From Gammaproteobacteria bacterium (GTDB taxonomy: Bacteria; Pseudomonadota; Gammaproteobacteria; SZUA-229), in assembly GCA_003228405.1 (NCBI GenBank), contig QIDK01000096.1, positions 1 to 37,212 on the forward strand: a DNA stretch of 37,212 nt, given 5' to 3'. The notes under the pieces were generated by a model. The model searched no databases. It worked only from the letters and a program-made list of their open reading frames with translations, and was not told the DNA's origin. The position numbers and the translations under genes are program-made. Numbering within the stretch: the stretch's first letter is position 1; each line of letters starts with the position of its first letter. Shown here in pieces: positions 7,240 through 15,529 of this stretch.

Positions 7240-7620
7240 GAAGCTGGCTGGGCAATCGCTGTGTGATTTTTCCCTGTGGAATTTTGCAGAGAGGAAAGTC
7301 CGGGCTCCAAAGGGCAGGGTGCCAGGTAACGCCTGGGGGGTGTAGTGCCCACGGCTAGTGCAGCAGAAAGATACCGCCTCGGTTTACTATTTTTAGTGGG
7401 CTGGGGTAAGGGTGAAATGGTGCGGTAAGAGCGCACCGCGTTAACGGGTAACCGTTGCGGCAAGGTAAACCCCACCTGGAGCAAGACCAAATAGAGAAGC
7501 TGAGGCGTGGCCCGCGCTGCTTCTGGGTAGGTCGCTTGAGGCGCATAGTGATGTGCGTCCTAGATGAATGATTGTCACAACTTCGGTTGTACAGAACCCG
7601 GCTTACAGGCCAGCTTCACT
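7240..7620 (+). ncRNA. rnpB: RNase P RNA, bacterial class A
   Basis: Catalytic RNA of ribonuclease P, which trims the 5' leader from tRNA precursors together with the protein RnpA. The 5' GAAGCTGGCTGGGCAATCGC and 3' GGCCAGCTTCAC ends pair as helix P1. The universal core is clear: GAGGAAAGTCCGGGCTCC, GGGCAGGGTGCCAGGTAACG, then GTAAACCCCACCTGGAGCAAGACCAAATAG, and CAGAACCCGGCTTA near the 3' end. About 380 nucleotides is the usual class A size. The position between rsmI and mraZ agrees with Pseudomonas. ORF-track entries on the minus strand here are shadows. Confidence 0.97.
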
Positions 7621-7634
7621 TTATTTCCGCTGAT

Positions 7635-7745
7635 AACTCAGCTTACCCCTGTGCGACGCCATATCTGCGTTGAAAAATGGACACTTACATGTGTAAGCTC
7701 ACATTTTCCGCCTTGATCTGACGCCGCACAGGGGCAACCTGAGTC
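7635..7745. repeat. Dispersed palindromic element, copy A
   Basis: Outer arms at 7635-7655 (AACTCAGCTTACCCCTGTGCG) and 7725-7745 are imperfect reverse complements. Inside lies a second hairpin, AAAATGG...CTTACA-TG-TGTAAG...CATTTT. A related copy lies at 27186-27304, sharing AAAATGG, ACATTTTC, GCCTTG, GGGGCAA and CTGAGTCAT in the same order. It begins about 15 bases after the 3' end of rnpB and could influence rnpB 3' processing. Confidence 0.72.
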
Positions 7746-7778
7746 ATCGCTCTCCTTGTTACGTGTTCAGTCCTTGTT

Positions 7779-7806
7779 CTCAGGCTTTGCCTGAGGGCCC
7801 CTTTTT
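7779..7806 (+). terminator. Candidate rnpB terminator
   Basis: A 7-bp GC-rich hairpin, CTCAGGC-ttt-GCCTGAG (7779-7795), is followed by GGCCCC and then five T residues. The six-base gap before the T-run makes it less than ideal, but it is the best terminator-like structure after rnpB. Confidence 0.45.
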
Positions 7807-8038
7807 ATTATCAAAAAGCGGGTGAATTCATAGTGTGATATTGCCTGCTTTTCAGTCCTGTTCTAAAAACTTCAAAAAATCTTAAATATTACTCAAAGTT
7901 AAAGTAATTTATCAAGTAGTTCTCTCAACTTGTTGACTTATCATTTCTTATTCCGTTTGTCTCAGTATAAATTCTGTGAAATAGCTCTAAGTTGTTGTCA
8001 TACAAAGGAATATTTCCATATTTATCCCGTATTTTTGC

Positions 8039-8068
8039 TTGACAGTGGTGGGGGGTGGTACCTATAGT
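8039..8068 (+). promoter_or_regulatory. mraZ / dcw cluster promoter
   Basis: A perfect -35 TTGACA (8039-8044) is followed after 18 bases by TATAGT (8063-8068), a 5/6 match to the -10 consensus. The expected start is near 8075, so the three MraZ boxes at 8076-8100 lie right at the start of the transcript. The promoter spacer itself contains two GTGGT units 10 bases apart (8045 and 8055). It probably drives most of the dcw cluster. Confidence 0.75.
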
Positions 8069-8075
8069 TGCATAT

Positions 8076-8100
8076 GTGGGGAAGTGTGGGTTGTTGTGGG
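8076..8100 (+). promoter_or_regulatory. MraZ operator: three GTGGG boxes
   Basis: GTGGG occurs at 8076-8080, 8086-8090 and 8096-8100, each separated by exactly five bases (period 10). This is the known MraZ binding pattern (direct TGGG-type repeats with 5-base spacers) and predicts that MraZ represses its own operon. A further GTGGG lies at 8144-8148, outside the regular spacing. Confidence 0.82.
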
Positions 8101-8183
8101 TAATAATGCATTTTCCTGGTGCCTGGGCCACCTGTGTGATTGGGTGGGGTAGAAATAGATAAATGGCGAATTAAACAATAACA

Positions 8184-8642
8184 ATGATTTTTCGTGGCAT
8201 TAACAATCTAACGCTGGATGCAAAAGGCCGTATGGCAATTCCTTCGCGTTACCGTGACCGGCTCATGGAATCGTGCGGTGGGCGCCTGATTGTTACTGTT
8301 GATCGGGATCGTTGTTTGCTGGTATACCCTCAGCATGAGTGGGAAGTTATAGAAGCTCAGCTGGCGGGCTTGCCCAGCTTGAATAAGCAGTCGCGTTTGT
8401 TGCAGCGTCTACTTATTGGTCATGCGACTGAGGCAGAGCTGGACAGTCAGGGCCGAATTTTACTGCCAACCATGCTACGCGATTATGCCGGGCTGGATAA
8501 AAAATGCGTGCTTATTGGTCAGGGTAAAAAGTTTGAAATATGGGATGAGCAGCTATGGACAGAAAACCAGCAGATATGGCTGGATGAGGCAGATAGCGAC
8601 GAAGGCGATTTGCCAGTTGCGCTGGAAAGCCTGTCTCTGTAA
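8184..8642 (+). CDS. mraZ: MraZ, transcriptional regulator of the dcw cluster
   Basis: DNA-binding repressor that forms a ring of subunits and binds repeated GTGGG boxes upstream of its own gene. Two SpoVT/AbrB-like swapped-hairpin domains are visible, each with the family hallmark: LDAKGRMAIPSRYRD near residue 11 and LDSQGRILLPTMLRD near residue 92. The length of 152 residues equals that of E. coli. It is the first gene of the cluster. Its TAA overlaps the rsmH ATG by one base (TAATG), so translation of the next gene is coupled. The matching operator is at 8076-8100. Confidence 0.97.
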   Translation: MIFRGINNLTLDAKGRMAIPSRYRDRLMESCGGRLIVTVDRDRCLLVYPQHEWEVIEAQLAGLPSLNKQSRLLQRLLIGHATEAELDSQGRILLPTMLRDYAGLDKKCVLIGQGKKFEIWDEQLWTENQQIWLDEADSDEGDLPVALESLSL

Positions 8643-9580
8643 TGGTAGAAGAAAAAAGCAGCCACCGGCCAGTTTTGCTAACTGAAGTGGTGGAGGCGCT
8701 GGCCATAAAGCCGGAGGGGGTTTATCTAGATGGCACATTTGGTCGTGGAGGGCATGCACAGGAAATTCTTAAGCGTCTGAGTGAAAAAGGGAAGTTGGTG
8801 GCGATGGATCAGGATCCGCAGGCGGTAGAAGTGGCGCAACAGAAATTTGCAAATGACCCAAGATTTGAAATAGTGCAGCAAAATTTTGAGCATCTGGAAG
8901 AAGTAATAGCGGCTAGAGGATTGACGCAGCAGGTTGATGGGATATTGCTGGATATAGGCGTTTCGTCGCCGCAATTAGATGATGCATCCAGAGGATTTAG
9001 TTTTATAAAACCGGGGCCGTTAGATATGCGAATGAATCCGCAGGCGGGGCAATCAGCAGCAGAGTGGCTGGCAACTGTAGAAGAATATGATCTTACTACA
9101 GTATTGATGCATTTCGGAGAAGAAAAATTTGCACGACGTATTGCAAATGCCATTGTTGAAACAAGAAAAGAAACGCTAATCGAAGATACGCTGCAGCTGG
9201 CAAATATTATAGCAGCGGCAATTCCTGTTAAGGATAAAAAAAAGCACCCGGCAACAAAAAGTTTTCAGGCCATTAGAATTTATATTAATCGTGAGCTGGA
9301 AGTATTAGAGCATGCACTGCGCGCAGGTTTAAATGTTTTATCGGTTGGTGGTCGTCTGGTGGTCATTAGTTTTCACTCGCTGGAAGATAGAATGGTAAAA
9401 CGATATTTCAGGGATATGTCACGAGGGCCGCAAATACCCAAAGATATTCCGTTGATGGAAAAAGATTTACAGCAGCCATATAAATTAGTTGGCAAAGCCG
9501 TTAAGCCAGGTAAGCAGGAGATACAGGAAAATCCACGATCACGCAGTTCGGTTTTACGTGTAATAGAGAGAGTGATGTGA
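8642..9580 (+). CDS. rsmH: RsmH, 16S rRNA m4C1402 methyltransferase
   Basis: SAM-dependent N4-methyltransferase for C1402 of 16S rRNA (formerly MraW). The N-terminal HRPVLLTEVVEAL and the SAM motif YLDGTFGRGGHAQEIL are clear, followed by DGILLDIGVSSPQLDD, GFSFIKPGPLDMRMN and VISFHSLEDRMVKRYF. The length of 312 residues is typical. With RsmI at 4638, both enzymes that modify C1402 are encoded in this window. It starts inside the mraZ stop codon and ends overlapping the ftsL start by four bases. Confidence 0.97.
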   Translation: MVEEKSSHRPVLLTEVVEALAIKPEGVYLDGTFGRGGHAQEILKRLSEKGKLVAMDQDPQAVEVAQQKFANDPRFEIVQQNFEHLEEVIAARGLTQQVDGILLDIGVSSPQLDDASRGFSFIKPGPLDMRMNPQAGQSAAEWLATVEEYDLTTVLMHFGEEKFARRIANAIVETRKETLIEDTLQLANIIAAAIPVKDKKKHPATKSFQAIRIYINRELEVLEHALRAGLNVLSVGGRLVVISFHSLEDRMVKRYFRDMSRGPQIPKDIPLMEKDLQQPYKLVGKAVKPGKQEIQENPRSRSSVLRVIERVM

Positions 9581-9846
9581 AGTTGATATGGATAATAATC
9601 GCGCTACTGATAGTAGCGGTTATGGCTTCGGCAATTGGCGTAATTTATAGTAAACATCAAACAAGAAAGTTATTTGTAAATATGCAAAAACTAAATAAAC
9701 AAATTGATGAACTAGACATCGAATGGGGTCAGTTGCAGCTTGAACAAAGCGCCTGGTCAGCACATGGGCGAATAGAAAAAATAGCACGAAAAAAATTAAA
9801 AATGACACTGCCAAAGGCAAATGAAATTATTTACCTGAAACAATGA
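9577..9846 (+). CDS. ftsL: FtsL, bitopic cell division protein
   Basis: Single-pass inner-membrane protein of the divisome that, with FtsB and FtsQ, controls activation of FtsW-FtsI. Residues 3-24 form the transmembrane helix (IWIIIALLIVAVMASAIGVIY), followed by a short leucine-zipper-like periplasmic coil (LFVNMQKLNKQIDELDIEWGQLQLEQ). At 89 residues it is shorter than E. coli FtsL and has almost no cytoplasmic tail, but it is near the size seen in other gammaproteobacteria. The start is GTG within the rsmH stop (GTGA overlap). The 3' end overlaps ftsI by four bases. Sequence conservation in this family is low, so position between rsmH and ftsI carries much of the call. Confidence 0.93.
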   Translation: MKLIWIIIALLIVAVMASAIGVIYSKHQTRKLFVNMQKLNKQIDELDIEWGQLQLEQSAWSAHGRIEKIARKKLKMTLPKANEIIYLKQ

Positions 9847-11561
9847 AAAATAAAAATACGAAACCACATTATCAATTTAGACGCGCAGTTGTGTTGTCTG
9901 TGTTTGCATTAATAATTCTGGCTTTGCTTGGGCGTGCGCTGGATATGCAGGTGATTAACCAGCCGTTTTTTCAGCAGCAGGGTGATGCCCGACATCTGCG
10001 GGTAGTGCCTATATCTGCTCATCGTGGTGATATTTATGACAGAAATGGTGAGCCATTGGCAATCAGCACACCGGTTGATTCTGTATGGGCGAATCCAAAA
10101 GAGCTAAAAGATAATTTGCAGCACATAACAGAAGTTGCCAGCATATTAAAAATAAATGCGCAGCATTTACAAAATAAATTAAGCAAAAATTCAAATCGGG
10201 AATTTGTGTATATTCTTCGTCAGGTGTCACCAGATACTGGAGAAAAGATAAAGTCTCTGGCAATACCGGGTATTTATCTGCAGCGTGAGTATAAGCGCTA
10301 TTATCCGGCGGGAGAAGTAACATCACATGTGCTTGGCTTTGCCAATGTGGATGACAAAGGCCAGGAAGGTCTTGAGCTGGCTTATGATGACTGGCTAAGT
10401 GGTGTGCCGGGGGCGAAAAAAGTTATACGTGATCGTCTTGGGCAGGTGGTCGATGATGTAGAGAGAATAAGATCAGCTGAACCAGGCAAACCGGTTTATC
10501 TAAGTATCGACCGGCGAATACAATACCTGGCTTATCAGTCATTAAAGTCAGCGGTAAAAGAGCATAAAGCCATTGCAGGATCTGCAGTGGTTTTAGACGT
10601 TCATACGGGTGAAGTTCTCGCGATGGTAAACCAGCCTTCATTTAATGCTAATGATAGAAGTCAGTTAAAACAGGGTGTGTACAGAAATCGTTCAGTGACG
10701 GATGTTTTTGAGCCGGGTTCAACCATGAAGCCATTTACTATTGCAGCGGCATTGGAAACAGGGCGCTGGCATCCAAAAGATAATGTGCATACATCACCGG
10801 GGTATTACAAGGTGCAGGGCAGCACAATTAAGGATATGCGTAATTATGGAAAAATAAATCTGGGAGAAATAATTCTCAAGTCCAGTAATGTAGGTATAAG
10901 TAAAGTTGCGCTTTCATTAGATCAGGAACAGCAGCTAGATATGTATATGAAGTTAGGCTTTGGCGTAGTCAGTGGCAGTGGGTTTCCCGGAGAGCGCAGT
11001 GGAAATTTGCGTACCGCTCACTTAAGTGATTTTGAGCGTGCCACTATGTCATTTGGTTATGGCCTGTCGGTCACGCCATTGCAGCTGGCAAGGGCGTATG
11101 CTGCACTTGCAGCCGATGGCATTATTTATCCTGTATCTTTTTTGCGGCGTGATAAAGCAGTGGAAGGTGAGCATGTAATGACTGCCGCCACAGCCAGAAA
11201 AATACGCCGCATGATGGAGAGAGTGGTGAGCCCGCAGGGCACAGCTAATAAAGCATCGATTGCAAATTATCATGTTGCAGGAAAAACAGGCACAGTACAC
11301 AAGTTTATTTCAGGTGGTTATGCAGACGATCGTTATCTTTCAGTATTTGCGGGTATGGCACCGGCATCAAATCCAAGGCTGGTTATGGTTGTCATGTTAA
11401 ATGAGCCGGGGAATGGAAAGTATTTTGGCGGGCAGGTTGCGGCACCTGTCTTTTCAAGAGTTATTTCAGGCGCCCTGCGTTTACTGGATATTCCACCGGA
11501 TGACTTAAAAGTATCACGAGCAAAGTTTTCCAGATTAAAAAATCGGGGCAAGAAAGCATGA
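9843..11561 (+). CDS. ftsI: FtsI / PBP3, septal peptidoglycan transpeptidase
   Basis: Class B penicillin-binding protein that cross-links septal peptidoglycan with FtsW. A short basic cytoplasmic tail is followed by a transmembrane helix at about residues 14-32. The pedestal region includes RGDIYDRNGEPLA. In the transpeptidase domain the active-site serine is Ser293 (GSTMKPF, SxxK), the second motif is SSN at 347-349, and the third is KTG at 481-483. The length of 572 residues is normal. Start and stop overlap ftsL and murE by four bases each. Confidence 0.97.
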   Translation: MKNKNTKPHYQFRRAVVLSVFALIILALLGRALDMQVINQPFFQQQGDARHLRVVPISAHRGDIYDRNGEPLAISTPVDSVWANPKELKDNLQHITEVASILKINAQHLQNKLSKNSNREFVYILRQVSPDTGEKIKSLAIPGIYLQREYKRYYPAGEVTSHVLGFANVDDKGQEGLELAYDDWLSGVPGAKKVIRDRLGQVVDDVERIRSAEPGKPVYLSIDRRIQYLAYQSLKSAVKEHKAIAGSAVVLDVHTGEVLAMVNQPSFNANDRSQLKQGVYRNRSVTDVFEPGSTMKPFTIAAALETGRWHPKDNVHTSPGYYKVQGSTIKDMRNYGKINLGEIILKSSNVGISKVALSLDQEQQLDMYMKLGFGVVSGSGFPGERSGNLRTAHLSDFERATMSFGYGLSVTPLQLARAYAALAADGIIYPVSFLRRDKAVEGEHVMTAATARKIRRMMERVVSPQGTANKASIANYHVAGKTGTVHKFISGGYADDRYLSVFAGMAPASNPRLVMVVMLNEPGNGKYFGGQVAAPVFSRVISGALRLLDIPPDDLKVSRAKFSRLKNRGKKA

Positions 11562-13087
11562 TGGCCGCGAAAAAAAATAATCAGCCGGTAATTATGTTAA
11601 AGCAGCTACTAACAGGGCTGTCAGTAAGCGACTATTTGCCAGAAATTGAAATAAAGGGGCTGGCGTTAGATAGTCGGAAAGTAGAAGCAGGGTATTTATT
11701 TATAGCGCTGGAAGGGCAGTTAGATCATGGGCTGGCTTATGCAGAAGCCGCCGTTAGTCGAGGTGCAGTAGCCGTTTTATGTGATGCAAAATTTGATCAG
11801 TATTGTCAGCAAATTCTATCCAGGCTTATGTCAAGAGCAATTTGCATACCGGTAAGAGATCTGCAGGAAAAACTGGGCGAAATATCGAGTAATTTTTATG
11901 GCAAAGCATCCGAAAAAATATTTATAAGTGGCGTCACAGGTACTGATGGAAAAACATCAGTGAGCCATTTTATTGCACAGGCAATGAACCAGCTGCATGC
12001 TTCGGCCGCAGTTATTGGTACCCTCGGTAATGGTGCGATAAATAAACTGGAACAATCAACTCATACAACCCCAGATGTGATCAGCTTGCATAAAATGCTG
12101 GCCGATTTTAATCAGCAGGGAATAGCGTATGTGTCAATGGAGGTCTCCTCACATGGGCTGGATCAAAATCGATCCGCAGCAATTGATTTTGATGTCACAG
12201 TATTAACCAACCTGTCAAGAGATCATCTTGACTATCATGGAGATATAGAATCCTACAAACAGGCAAAGAAAAAATTATTTGTAGAAAACGCCAGTAAACC
12301 TCTGGTATTAAATATTGATGATGATTTTGGTAATGAATTATTTAAAGAGTTAAAAAATAATAATGCTATCTGGTTATATGGATTAAATGCAGAAAGGGCA
12401 AAGCAGAGTAAGTTATATGTATACGCAGATAATATTATAAATCAGTCTGATGGAATAAAGTTCCTGTTAAATAGTTCTCATGGTGTGTCTGAGGTTAAGA
12501 TTCATCTAATAGGCGAGTTTAATGTCTATAATGTGCTGGCCTGTTTTTGTGTGTTGCTGCAAAGCGGTATAAATTTTAATCATGCGATTAAGTGTATAGA
12601 AAAACTACATACCGTACTCGGGCGCATGGAAATAATAGCCATAGATGGTAAGCCTTCGGTTGTTATTGATTATGCACATACCCCAGAAGCTCTGTCGCAG
12701 GCATTAAAAAATGTACGCAAGCACACTCATGGAAAAGTAATTTGTGTATTTGGTTGTGGTGGAGACAGAGATGCTGGCAAGCGCTCGTTGATGGCTAAAA
12801 CGGCGGAAGAATTGTCAGATCTGATTATTATAACCAATGATAACCCGCGTTCAGAAAACCCGGAAAAAATTATTGATGATATCAGACAGGGCATCAGTAA
12901 TGAATTGCAGTTGATTGTTGAAACAGATAGAAAAAAAGCGATTCAACAGGCCATACAAATGGCAGCCGCTGAAGACATCGTTCTGATTGCAGGTAAGGGG
13001 CATGAGCAATATCAGCTTATAGGCGACAAAAAAATAGCCTTTAGTGATAAGCGTATTGCATTGCAGTTGTTAGAGGTGAATCAATGA
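11558..13087 (+). CDS. murE: MurE, UDP-MurNAc-tripeptide synthetase (meso-DAP adding)
   Basis: ATP-dependent ligase that adds the third amino acid of the peptidoglycan stem. The P-loop GVTGTDGKTSVSHF and the Mur-family motifs VSMEVSSHGLDQNR and YAHTPEAL are present. The substrate-specificity motif DNPRSENP is the form that selects meso-diaminopimelate, as expected in a Gram-negative. The length of 509 residues is slightly above E. coli. The first ATG (11558) overlaps the ftsI stop (ATGA); an adjacent second ATG at 11561 is also possible. The 3' end overlaps murF by four bases. Confidence 0.96.
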   Translation: MMAAKKNNQPVIMLKQLLTGLSVSDYLPEIEIKGLALDSRKVEAGYLFIALEGQLDHGLAYAEAAVSRGAVAVLCDAKFDQYCQQILSRLMSRAICIPVRDLQEKLGEISSNFYGKASEKIFISGVTGTDGKTSVSHFIAQAMNQLHASAAVIGTLGNGAINKLEQSTHTTPDVISLHKMLADFNQQGIAYVSMEVSSHGLDQNRSAAIDFDVTVLTNLSRDHLDYHGDIESYKQAKKKLFVENASKPLVLNIDDDFGNELFKELKNNNAIWLYGLNAERAKQSKLYVYADNIINQSDGIKFLLNSSHGVSEVKIHLIGEFNVYNVLACFCVLLQSGINFNHAIKCIEKLHTVLGRMEIIAIDGKPSVVIDYAHTPEALSQALKNVRKHTHGKVICVFGCGGDRDAGKRSLMAKTAEELSDLIIITNDNPRSENPEKIIDDIRQGISNELQLIVETDRKKAIQQAIQMAAAEDIVLIAGKGHEQYQLIGDKKIAFSDKRIALQLLEVNQ

Positions 13088-14424
13088 TGGCTCTGCAGCA
13101 GGCAACAAAAGCATTAAATGGAACAATGCAGGGAAAAAATGTTGATTTTTCAGGCGTATCAACCGATACCCGTAGTTTGCAGGCAGGTGATTTATATATT
13201 GCAATACATGGTGAGTTTTTTGATGGGCATGACTATATAGAGCAGGCAAAGCAGGCAGGCGCTGTTGCAGCCATTGTGCATAAACAGGTAAATACAGACT
13301 TGCCAGTTATTAGGGTTGAAGATACACGCAAAGCGTTAGGGGAACTGGCGACAGCCTGGCGGCAATCATTTAGTGGCAAAGTAGTGGCTATTACCGGAAG
13401 CAATGGAAAAACAACGGTAAAAGAAATGGTGTCAGCAATAGCCGCGAAGCAGGGTGAAGTGCTGGCAACTCGAGGTAACTTTAATAATGATATAGGCCTG
13501 CCGCTTACTTTACTGCGCATGGGTCAGGAAGATTATGCCGTTATTGAAATGGGTGCTAATCACCCCGGTGAAATAGCAAATTTAACAACTATTACCCGGC
13601 CTGATATTGCACTGATAAATAATGCGGCCCCTTCTCATTTAGAAGGTTTTGGTTCCTTAAAAGGTGTAGCTGAAGCAAAGGCCGAAATTTATCTGGGCAT
13701 ATCAGAAAAGGGTATCGTCATAATCAATAAAGATGATGCATTTGCAGATTACTGGGGCGCTCTCTGTAAAGACAGGCAGGTTTTGCGATATTCAATGTAT
13801 GACCAGGCAGCTGATGTGCTGGGTGATTGGCAGCAGACAGATTCAGGCGGCGAATTGAAGGTTAAACTGGCCGATGATGAACTCAAAATTAATTTAAAAC
13901 TACATGGTTTACATAATGCGATGAATGCATTGGCTGCAATAAGCATTGCTGAGGCGCTGCAGGTACCACATAACAAAATTATCCAGGCATTAAATGAATT
14001 TTCAGCCGTAAAAGGACGCCTTAATTTTTACAGGGTAGATAAAAACCTGACCGTTATTGATGATACCTACAATGCTAATCCCGCTTCTTTATCGGCGGCT
14101 ATTAAGGTGCTTAATGAGCTGCCAGGTAAGCACTGGCTGGTATTAGGCGATATGGGAGAGTTGGGTGATGATGAAAGGCGTATGCATTTTGATGCAGGTA
14201 TAAAAGCACGCACTTCAGGTATTGCTCGATTGCTGGCTACAGGTAACGCAAGTCGTTATGCGGTTGATGCATTTGGAGAAAAAGCAAAATTTTTTGAAAG
14301 TAAAGATGAACTGGTTTCATTTATAAAGCAACACCAGTCGGACGAGCTGGGAATACTGGTAAAAGGTTCACGATTTATGCGGATGGAACAAGTGGTTGAA
14401 TCATTAATTAAGAGGTCGACCTGA
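13084..14424 (+). CDS. murF: MurF, UDP-MurNAc-tripeptide:D-Ala-D-Ala ligase
   Basis: Last cytoplasmic Mur ligase, joining the D-Ala-D-Ala made by Ddl (encoded downstream) to the tripeptide. It has an N-terminal uridine-binding domain ([19 protein letters not shown]), the P-loop [13 protein letters not shown], the [10 protein letters not shown] motif and the C-terminal [17 protein letters not shown] and LGDMGELG. The length of 446 residues is typical. It overlaps murE by four bases and mraY by one (TGATG). Confidence 0.96.
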   Translation: MMALQQATKALNGTMQGKNVDFSGVSTDTRSLQAGDLYIAIHGEFFDGHDYIEQAKQAGAVAAIVHKQVNTDLPVIRVEDTRKALGELATAWRQSFSGKVVAITGSNGKTTVKEMVSAIAAKQGEVLATRGNFNNDIGLPLTLLRMGQEDYAVIEMGANHPGEIANLTTITRPDIALINNAAPSHLEGFGSLKGVAEAKAEIYLGISEKGIVIINKDDAFADYWGALCKDRQVLRYSMYDQAADVLGDWQQTDSGGELKVKLADDELKINLKLHGLHNAMNALAAISIAEALQVPHNKIIQALNEFSAVKGRLNFYRVDKNLTVIDDTYNANPASLSAAIKVLNELPGKHWLVLGDMGELGDDERRMHFDAGIKARTSGIARLLATGNASRYAVDAFGEKAKFFESKDELVSFIKQHQSDELGILVKGSRFMRMEQVVESLIKRST

Positions 14425-15506
14425 TGTTACTTTGGCTAGCAGATTATTTAACTCAGTATCATAGTGGATTCAATGTTTTCCATTATCTTACGCTACGTGC
14501 AATTTTAGGAACATTAACCGCATTGAGTATTTCGCTGATTATCGGTCCGACGATGATACGCAAATTAACAATGTATAAAATTGGTCAGAATATTCGTGAT
14601 GATGGCCCGCAGGCGCATTTGTCGAAAGCAGGCACACCTACTATGGGCGGTTCGCTAATTATAGTGGCTGTAGCAATAAGCACGGTATTGTGGATGGACC
14701 TTAATAACAGGCAGGTCATTATTGCATTGGTTGTGACTCTGTTATTTGGTGGCATAGGTTTTGTAGATGATTATAAAAAGCTAAAAGGTGGAAGCAGTAG
14801 CGGGTTATCTGCAAAATCAAAATATTTATGGCAAACCATATTTGGGCTGGGTGCAGCAATATATATTTATCAAACCGCTCAACAACCGATTGAAACAACT
14901 TTAATTATCCCCTTTATGAAAGATGCCATGATCCCATTAGGCTATGGGTTTATTGCGCTTACCTATCTGGTAATTGTTGGTAGCAGTAATTCGGTTAACT
15001 TAACTGATGGTCTTGATGGTTTGGCTATTTTGCCAACGGTCATGGTTGCAGGTGCATTAGGTGTGTTTGCATATGTTACAGGGCATATGAATTTTGCTAA
15101 TTATCTGAGCATTCCCTATATCAGTGGTGTCGGTGAACTGGTTGTTTTTTGTGGCGCACTGGTTGGTTCGGGTCTTGGATTTTTATGGTTTAACACCTAC
15201 CCCGCGCAAGTATTTATGGGTGATGTTGGTGCCCTGGCTTTAGGTGCTGCACTGGGCATAGTTGCTGTATTAGTCAGGCAGGAATTAGTGCTGTTAATAA
15301 TGGGTGGTGTTTTCGTAATGGAAACAGTCTCAGTCATTTTACAGGTGTCTTCTTTTAAATTAACCGGTAGACGGATTTTTAGAATGGCACCTTTGCATCA
15401 TCACTTTGAATTAAAGGGTTGGCCAGAACCAAGAGTAATAGTCAGGTTCTGGATAATTACGGTGATACTGGTTTTAATTGGTCTAGCCAGTTTGAAAGTT
15501 AGATAA
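14424..15506 (+). CDS. mraY: MraY, phospho-MurNAc-pentapeptide transferase
   Basis: Integral membrane enzyme that transfers phospho-MurNAc-pentapeptide to undecaprenyl phosphate to make lipid I. About ten hydrophobic helices are visible. Conserved loops are intact: KAGTPTMGG, the aspartate pair in [31 protein letters not shown] and the histidine-rich [18 protein letters not shown]. The length of 360 residues equals E. coli MraY. It starts in the murF stop codon and is followed by a 23-base gap to murD, one of the few gaps in this part of the cluster. Confidence 0.97.
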   Translation: MLLWLADYLTQYHSGFNVFHYLTLRAILGTLTALSISLIIGPTMIRKLTMYKIGQNIRDDGPQAHLSKAGTPTMGGSLIIVAVAISTVLWMDLNNRQVIIALVVTLLFGGIGFVDDYKKLKGGSSSGLSAKSKYLWQTIFGLGAAIYIYQTAQQPIETTLIIPFMKDAMIPLGYGFIALTYLVIVGSSNSVNLTDGLDGLAILPTVMVAGALGVFAYVTGHMNFANYLSIPYISGVGELVVFCGALVGSGLGFLWFNTYPAQVFMGDVGALALGAALGIVAVLVRQELVLLIMGGVFVMETVSVILQVSSFKLTGRRIFRMAPLHHHFELKGWPEPRVIVRFWIITVILVLIGLASLKVR

Positions 15507-15529
15507 ATAGTTAAGGGTATAAAGGGCAA

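Noticed and set aside
7227-7546. Minus-strand ORFs over 7227-7546
   Set aside because: They are shadows of the RNase P RNA gene.
7925-8131. 68-codon minus-strand ORF upstream of mraZ
   Set aside because: It runs antisense through the mraZ promoter and MraZ boxes; its residues follow from the GTGGG repeats and it shows no domain.
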